A stretch of DNA of 64,000 nucleotides, taken from assembly GCA_905221605.1 (NCBI GenBank), contig CAJNDS010000158.1, positions 598,176-662,175 of the forward strand. The letters run 5' to 3'. The notes under the pieces are model-generated. The model saw nothing but the letters and a program-made list of their open reading frames with translations. It had not been told where the DNA came from and did not search any database. The translations under genes and the position numbers were made by a program. Shown piece after piece: positions 23,701 through 32,700 of this stretch. The number at the start of each line of letters is the position of its first letter. Within the stretch, counting starts at the first letter, position 1. Source of the stretch: Symbiodinium natans (taxonomy: Eukaryota > Sar > Dinophyceae > Suessiales > Symbiodiniaceae).

Positions 23701-26700
23701 GGGAAACCACGCCTGCAAGAATATTGCAAGCGCTGCTCCTAGATAGATGATTTTGGCACTCCTGTGCGTTGTAGGCAGGCCAGGAGCTGTGCAGGGTTGA
23801 CTTGTTGCCTGCAGGGCGAGAACCTGAAGATCATGGCTGCCTGGATTGCAAGCCTACGTGTTTGGCAGATGTTACGTGTTTGGCAGATGTTGAGTTTTGG
23901 GTAGCAGCAGCGTGGGACATCTTGGGACACAAATCTTGATGGCCTATCACGGATGTTCGCAAGGTGCGGGCTGTTGGCTTGCAATTGAGGGAAGCTGTCC
24001 TCCGACCAAGTGGACAAATTGAGCTGGCTTGCTTGCCGCTATGTGTGTGCCTGCTGCTCCAGGAGCACCCCAAGTTGGGTGTCTATGTAAAGGGCCTCTA
24101 CCTGATGCCCTGCGCCACGAAGTCGGACGTCATGAGCAACGCGGCTTCAGACCAAACAAGAGCCCCCAAGCATGCGCAACCTGGTTGAGCCAAACTTTCA
24201 AAAGCTCCGGCAGCTTCCGAGACGCGACTCATGCATAAGGCAACTTGGAGTATGGTCTCAAGATGAGAACCATCGCTGCCACGAACATGAACCAAAGCTC
24301 CTCGCGCTCTCACGCTCCTTGCATGCATCCTGCCCCAGACCTTGTCTGCGGGAACGCAACGCATCCGGATGTGGTATTTCCAGAAGCAGCTCCGAAAGCT
24401 GGGGGTTTCCAATTGTTCCAGGCGGTCTTCACCATCATCGTGAATAGGCTCGAGGGGGAGCGCCCCAAGGGCAAGAACGGCAAGGACGAGCGCAAGTCCC
24501 TGCATGCTGCCGGGCAGCGTAGAGCATGCTCATGCTGTCTTGTACCTACCTGCTAGAGTTCTTCTTTGCCGCTGTTATTCCCGTGATAAAGAATTGCCTG
24601 GCTTGCTTGGAGAAGGCGTTCGTAGAAAGAGCTCAGGCCAAGATCAACCTCATTGATCTCGCTGGAAGCGAGCGCACATCCAAGGTGTGCCTCTTCAGTG
24701 CAGTGCTCCAGACTTCTTGCCACACAGAGGTGGTAGTTGTTGCAGTCCTCATGATAGCTTTTTGGGCCAAGTGTGACTCGGATATCTTCAGGCGCAGACC
24801 GAGAACGAGCGCTTGAAAGAAGGCTGCGCCATCAACCAGTGCCTAACTCAGTGAGCTTTGGGAGTGTTTGATTCTAAGCAGATGTCAAGCCCCGAACTAC
24901 CTCAGACACAGCAAGTACTCGTACGAATCATCGTTGACTCTTGGTCTGAGTTGTGATCTTCTGAGTGCCACGCTGCTGCGTGCCTGATCCGAAAAGCATC
25001 TGTCGCAAGGAGCTTATCTCAGCTTGGCTTGGTGATCAAGAGCCTCGGCCCTGCAGGCATGACTGTGAGCAGTCCATGCATAAGGCTCCCTCTGACATCT
25101 TTGCGTGTCAAAAACTCAGCCTGCCAAGTTGCCGTGCCAGCATCACAAGACACAGCAGAGATCATCAAATTCTGGCGCTACTTGAGGGTTCATGGATAGT
25201 TGTACGCAGGGTTAGAAGTACCCTAACTAAGGTCATAGCCAGTTATACAAGTAGTTACCCTACATACAGCCGCATTTCGAACTACCCGTGATGAGCCTCC
25301 AAGTCGTCGCGTCATCCCGCAGCAAGCGCAGCGTAGTGTAGTGGTGGCCACTCCAGAGATGCTCCGCATCCGCATGCCCTCGGGCAAGATGCTCTCCACG
25401 ATGCAGCTTCCGGAGCTTGCGGAGCTTCCTGAGCTTGCGGAGCTGGCAGGGACAGCAGATTCTCCCATTCGGGCATTGAAGCGGCACTTGTCGAGTCTCT
25501 GTGGGCTTCCCAGATTTAGACAGCGGCTCTTGCTTCAAGATGGCACTATTGTTGATGACGCCGCAGTGCTGGAACCAGGCGAGATGCAACTGGTGCTCCT
25601 TCAGTTCTGCCCGACATCGGACGCCCAAGTGGCGGAGCTTTCGGCCGCCGCGGCAAATGACGCCTTTGCAGACGTCGAGCGCTTGCTGCAGAGACCACAG
25701 GACCCAGACTTGGGAGGTCCGCTCACACCTTTGTTTCTCGCTTCTGACAGGGGCCACGCCAAAGTTGCCCGGCTGCTGTTGGAGGCCCGGGCGGGACAGG
25801 ACAAGCCCAACGGTGTGACGCCCTTGCTTGTGGCATCAACCAACGGCCACCTGGAGGTGGTCCGGAGTTTGCTCGAAGCAGGAGCCGATCAGGATAAAAC
25901 TGTCAGCAGCAACGGTGCCACTTCCTTGCTGCTGGCGGCTCAGAACGGACACTGCGATGTAGTTCGGGCTCTGCTGGAGGCCAAAGCAGATAAGGACAAA
26001 GGCACAAGCAATGGTGCAACTCCTTTGCTTATGGCGTCTCAGAACGGGCATTTGAGCATTGCCTGCCTCTTGCTGGAAGCTCGCGCGGACAAAGACCGCG
26101 CGTCGCGCAGTGGCGCCACTCCCTTGCTCATGGCATCTCAGAATGGCCATACGGAAATGGCCCGCAGGCTGATCGAAGCCCGGGCTGAAGTTAACAAAGC
26201 CGCAGACGACGGTGCAACTGCGTTGTGCATAACATCCCAGTTTGGCCACATGGCCATTGCTCGTCAGCTGCTGGAAGCCAAGGCCCTGATGGACAAGGCG
26301 TATCGCAACGGCGCAGCAGCTTTGTTTGCAGCGTGCTATCAGGGCCACCTGGGGATCGCGACCCTCTTGCTTGAAGCCCGCGCCGACAAGGACGACCAAG
26401 ATTGCAACGGTGCAACGGCGCTTTGCGCAGCATCTCAGAATGGACACTGTAAGGTTGTCAGCTTGCTCCTCCAAGCCAGGGCAGATGCAGATGCAGCTGA
26501 CCGGAATGGTATGACTGCGCTATCCGCAGCATCTGCGAATAACCATTCGGACATTGTCCTTATGTTGCAGGAGGTGAATGCGCAGGGAGATGCGAAGAGA
26601 GCGAGGCTTTCTTAATCGGGCTTTGTCTGTGTGGTTTCGAGATTGTAGTGCGTTGCCGGACACCTAGACGTTGTAAATACAACGTCTGGGCGACGGGGCT

Positions 26701-29700
26701 CTCCCTAGCAAACGCAGGGGGGCTCAATAGAAGCGGTTCTTGCTGTCAGGAGTACTGCGGATTGAAATGGAGGCAGGATGAGGGTTTACATCGACTCCGT
26801 ACAATTCTTCTGTGTCAAGCAGTTAGCACGCCACAACAGTTTGAGGAGTAGGAGTGGCCAGGGCAGCAGCATCCGAAGCAGTAGCAACATGGCAATCGTG
26901 ACAGCAGTCAGAATTCAAAGTTCCAGAACCCTTTGTCGGCCAAGGATGTTGACGGAGCAGAGCAGCGGTGGGTTGAAAGCCCCCATGTTCCGTGCATCCA
27001 AGCTTACCTTCCTCCTGAAGGCGAGTTGCGGGCCTTGTCTTCGCCCATGAGTCACAGTATAACACAGCGCTCTTGAGAAGGGCCATGTTCAGGAGTGTCG
27101 GTGGTGTACTGGCGAGGGCGTGATTCGACCAGCAAGCCTCCACAAAGCATTGCTTGACCCAAAGAAACTGGAAAGACATCTGACGTGACGTACGCAATCT
27201 GACCTGTAAGCTCTCTTCGCAGGACTCACTGGCAGGCAACTCAAAGACCTGCTACTTGGCTTCTATGTGATGCCGACTCGGAGCGGTTCTGGAGCGGAAT
27301 GTTTTGAACTCGCAGTCCTAGCACCACCACCACATGATATGTACACGTAGGACACACACACACATATGCACACACATATATATATATAGATACATATATA
27401 TACACATACAAACATATGTATGTATATAGATATATACATACATATAGATACACACGTTTTATACGTGTCTGGGAGCGGCTGAACGTTTCACCAAGGCATG
27501 ATGGCCACGGTTTCACCCGCCAGCGATCCTTATCTGCAACACGAGATGATCTGGAGGGTCTCTGGGCCATCTCCATGGCGAAGTTTGCCAGGGTGTGGTG
27601 CTTTGTGCATCACCCGCCAATGTCTCAGCAGTGTATCGTGAAGGGATATGAAGGGTACCTTAAAGAAATAGTTTTAGAGGGGCGGTGGGAGACGCCGGAA
27701 TCCGGAATTGTTTCGGGTGACCATAGCATGGTAGTAAACACAAATTAACGCGAGTTCAGCGAATCAGGGGAGAAAACCTTTGGCGACAGGAAGGCAAGGA
27801 AAAGAAGCATAGCACTGACTTCGCGTGGGAAGATCGAAATGGAAGAGCTTGTTTTGTTAGCAGCCCGACATGTTGCAGCAAAGGACAACTACGATGAGAC
27901 TGTCTCGACATTGAGATTTGCCTCGTCGGCCAGGGCCTGAGTAGTACTACGGCAATGACAACGACTATTGCTCGACTACTGCTGCTACTATGCTATTGCT
28001 ATCATGTTTGCCAGCACACAAGTAGCGAGGCCATGATCATAAAGTTTCTTTCATGTTGAACTTCATTTGGGCTGGCAACCCTGCAGCTGCACGCCTGCCC
28101 GAGGTCAAAAGCATTAAGACAGTGGCTGTTCAGAACAAGAACAAAAAGGATCAGCTCATCGACAACTTGCAGCAGGCGCGGGGGCTTCATGTCCTTCAGC
28201 AAAGGCCATCTCCTTTTGGCCGGTTGCAAGGAGATGCGGCTGCTGAAAGCGCAGATGGCAGCCGGAGGGCTCAACGCACCTTGCCCACAAAGATGCTGTA
28301 CTCATTGCTATCAATGCGATGCTCGAGCCTGTTTTGAACCCTCAATGCTCGAAGGTGGCGGAGGCATCGGAGCAGCTGAAGGAGCGCGAGAGACTTATCA
28401 AGGACCGCGCCCATGATGCAGTAGGGAGCAGTACGCGTTCCCGCAGAGAAAACATATCAAATCTTCATCGCCAAAGAAGCTTTGCCAGGAGCAGACGCAG
28501 CAGGACTTTCAGGAAGAGCTGAAGGCTGGAAACCCTCGCGAATTGTACCAAGTCGAAAGAAACTAGACCTTAGAGTATCACACTGAGACCTTATGTTTTG
28601 TCGAGCTTCCTCCTCCTTCAGGGCCCAATGTCAAAGCAAAGTGAGGTTGGACACGCTTGTCCATGCTTCTCCGCGTTGTGAGAGACTACGTTTAGATTCT
28701 TCTTGGGCAGTGCCCAAGCTCGAAGGTTCGTGGGGGTAGGCACAGGGTTGCAAGTACATCTCCCCTTATAACCCTGCTTCCAGATACCCTTGAGTCTCCT
28801 AAAACCCGAAACCCTAAACCCTAAACCCTAAACCCTAACCCTAAAACCCTAAACCCTAAACCCCAAAACCCTTCATCGGAGATGGCGCAGGCCGCCCGCG
28901 AGATGAGCAGGGCACGAGAGAAGGCCCTGGAGGAGAGCGGCCTTTCACACGGGCACATCACGGAGGCCGCCCCTTCCTTCGCTCGTTTCGTTTTTTTTGT
29001 GGGGGGGGGGGGGGGGGGGGAGGAGTTTTCGAGGTCCGTGGGTAGCTCTGAGCTCGGTGGGCTTATGTAAGGAGCCATGATTCCTGGCCCTTTCTTGGAC
29101 TGTCAGGCCTTCGGAATCAGCAATGGTCAGCCTTACATGGTGAACATGGCCTTTGACCCCATGCTTGCCGGATGTTTGATCTACTTGATCCAGGCCACCT
29201 TGTCAAGGGTTGAAAGATGGTTTTTGCTCTTGATCGCAGTACTCACAAATACGTATGACACTTAATTACAATGTAGCACTGCTGAGTTTGCAGGAGCGTT
29301 TAGGCAGCGGTCGAGTGTCCAGAAGATGCGCTGTAACAAGCCAAACCTGGTTCCTTCCATGGCGGCCCGACCAGATAGATGTAGATGCGATCTGTTTGGC
29401 CATCTTCTCGTGTCTCCTGTGGCGAGTGACCCGAGACAGGAGCACAAGCCAACAACGATGGGTGCCAACAAGGAGAACACCATCGTGCTGAAAGGCGCCG
29501 TGCATAGTGGGTGTTCAGAATTAGAGTTGCGGCCGTCTACGTGACTGTTGTCCCCTGTAAGCAACCCACCCTTCTTAGGCCTTTGTCGCACCCGTCCCAT
29601 GCCTGGCAGGCTTGGGAATGCCAGATTTCTTATGCCGAATTGATGTGCTGGAGGCCGGCATTAAGGGTTTCCTTATTGGCTGATGAATACTGGACGCTTC

Positions 29701-32700
29701 GCAGGCGTTGTTGTTGGGCACATTTCGGCATGGAGCGTTCTGGCTATCACAGCTTGGCACCGCGTTCCATGAACTTCAGGCAGGTGGGGTGAGCCTCACG
29801 CGGCTGTCCGACGGTACACGTGTTGCCGTCAATGGCGTGGGCCTGAGTGGTAGCCTTTCCCAGGAAGCTCCATACTACCTGCCCGGAGGTTTCGCGGAAA
29901 AGCTGGAATGAGCATGGAGCTTCATGGCATTGTGGCTGTCAGACATGCGTGCCTTGCAAGGGAAGCTGCTGGAGCAGAACCAAATGCGGGAACTGCAAAA
30001 TGGCGGCTCGGCGTCGGGAGTTGCGTCGAGCTGACCCAGACACAAAGTAGGCTGAAATCTGCACATGGCTTGCCGGGATCCGCATCCCCAGCCGAGGTGA
30101 TCGCATCTCGCTGGGCCGCACATATGTCCTCAAGTGTCCTGGACCCGTAAACGACCGCTGTTTGGTGTGGGGATTTTGGAGTTCTGTCGCCAGGATTCGT
30201 GAGGGACACTTGCATGTGAAGTCGGGGTAGATGGGTGTGAGATTCCCATCCCGAATGTCAGATTTACTATACTGTCAGAGTCGGCGGCTTGAACGAGGAA
30301 TCGTATGCTCGAGCCAGGGCCTGTTCTGCTCTGGCTTGGGGGCCTGCAAACTACCTCTCCAAAGGCCTTTTTCCTATCTTCATCCGCCAATCTCTAGCAG
30401 ACCTTCGACTCAAGCTTCATCTCCACACCAGAGTCAGTGGATTCCGTGCCTCCGTGCTTTGCTGAGGCTTGTCTATCCTGGCGAGGGGGCCGCCCTTAAC
30501 CAGGACCCACACACTGGTCCCAGGGTGTAGATGCAGACCCTCAACAGTTCCGTTGCGCGCGCAAGCTCGGTTTTCAAGTTGCGCCACGGCTGGAGTGGCC
30601 TTGGCCCCCGTCGCCCCTGAAGGATGACCTGGTGCTGCAGCGAGATGACACGGACACAACCGAGTTGCTTGCCCATGGTCAATAATCCTTAATTAGGCCT
30701 TAGGCAATCCTTTTTCTCAGCATCAGTGATGGAGAGATGCATGTATGCATATACACTTATCTGTATGTATATGTAAATGCAATGAGCCTATTGCTAACAT
30801 CCCATGAACCTTCAAGAAGAGGGCATCCATGGGCATGCTTCTGTCTGCGTAGCGTTCAGTGAGAAGGCTGGAAAACTCTCCATCCTGGAAGAGTCTGCAA
30901 GACTACGTGGGGCAAGTTGTGCGCCAGATGAGTCATGGCTGCACACATCAAACCGTGCTTGTGCTCTGACAAGCCTTATATACCTGTTTCGGAAGGAGCC
31001 CGGGTCGTAAACCATGAAACGCAAGTGCCATTTCCTGCAAGTGAAGACTCTTTCCAGGTCAGCACCGATGGCCTCGACTTTGATGGAAGAGATCAAGCCA
31101 CCCTCCAGCAAGATTCCGAAGACTAGGCCCCAGGCAACCCCCCAAGTGCTTCGCAACCGCATGAGGAGGGACGGGGGGACCTGAGACCCCTGATCTCCGA
31201 GGCAAGCCTGCCGCCTTACAGACGAGGCCCGCGCTTTCACGAACATACTGACGCATTGTCGCCACTAACAGGCGTTTTACCCAAAAGGCTGGCTGAGGGA
31301 TGCTGAGGGCAGTTTGACAAGCTGAAGGCTGACAGAATCTGGTCTTTCCGTAACACCTGAGTGAGCCATCCAGCCTCGGTTAGCAGCCGCAAGTTTGGCT
31401 CTGAAACGGCCGGCCAGGCCAACGAAGTGACCGTGGAGTGCCGATCTGGGTCTGACGCTCTGCACTTTGAGGTGGACCTGACGAGCACGTTCCCTCCGAC
31501 GCTTTGCTTGGAAGAGTTGTCAATATACATCCGCCACTGCAGCTGTCTCTGCACGTGAGTGTGAGCGTGAGTGTGAGTTTGGATGTGGGGAATGCCCAGA
31601 ACATGCGACGAATACTACGCTTTCCACAAGCAATGGGGAAGTGATACATTCAGCAGTCGCTGCCTAACGAAAGATGCAGCCACCTGCTGCTGATGGTTAT
31701 AACTTGTAACATTCCTGTAACGTATGCTGCGCAATGGTGCACCATCACCTGCTGGTCATCCTGGGGAGCATACGAGATCCTCCCAGCACAATCATGTCAG
31801 TCGACCTATGCAGCAGGAGATGGTGAGGCATTCAGTACACGGACGCAGTTGCAACGTGTGGAGAAGAAGCATCCATGTACGTGTGGCGCTGAAGCATTCT
31901 GCGCAGATGTGCTCTCGTGACGAAGCAGCCTGTGCACAAGCACAGCACGGGGGGATGCCAGCATCCCCAGGTAAGCACTGGATTTCGGCAGACCCTCTCG
32001 CACACCGACATATCACATAATTCGCCAACAACCTCTGCGTGAGCGTGTCTCAACAAGTCACGAAAGCTCGCGTACGGAGGCTTTCGTTTCTATCTGCGTT
32101 CGCAGTCAGGGTGGACGCCGTCCGGAACCTCAAAAAGTTGATTTATCCAACACAACCCCCACTACCCTTTTGGAAAACAGTCGATTGGATCCGTACATTG
32201 GAGCCCACCTCGCCAGCTCCGTTACCCTTGAGTCTCCGAGGTGTGTTACCATCCGCGTTCTGTACTGTGACTGCGACGATGGCCCGGGCTGCACGAATGA
32301 GGAACACTGGAAGAACAAGTGCCCAGGGGGAATGTGAAAGCCATCCGTGATTCTGCATCTCCTCAGGCTGTGCTAGGTTGGCAGAAAGCCTAGAACCCGA
32401 AAGAGTACTCACAATAGTCACCCTAAACCCTAGACCCTGGACCCTGGACCCTAAACCCTAAACCCTACAAAACCCTAAAACCCTAAACCCTAAACCCTAA
32501 ACCCTAGACTTTAAACCTTATCACTACCGACCAGAAGAGCCCCAGAGGTACATCTGGTCTGTCAGTCAGCTCGCAGAGCGGCTGGAGCGCATGAGAGACT
32601 ACTGGAGGCAGAAGGATAGCAGTGGCTGCCTGGCTGGTCCTTCGAAATTCCATGACCTTAGGCAGTTTAGGGCTTTATGACAGGGTTTCAGAGCGGGATT

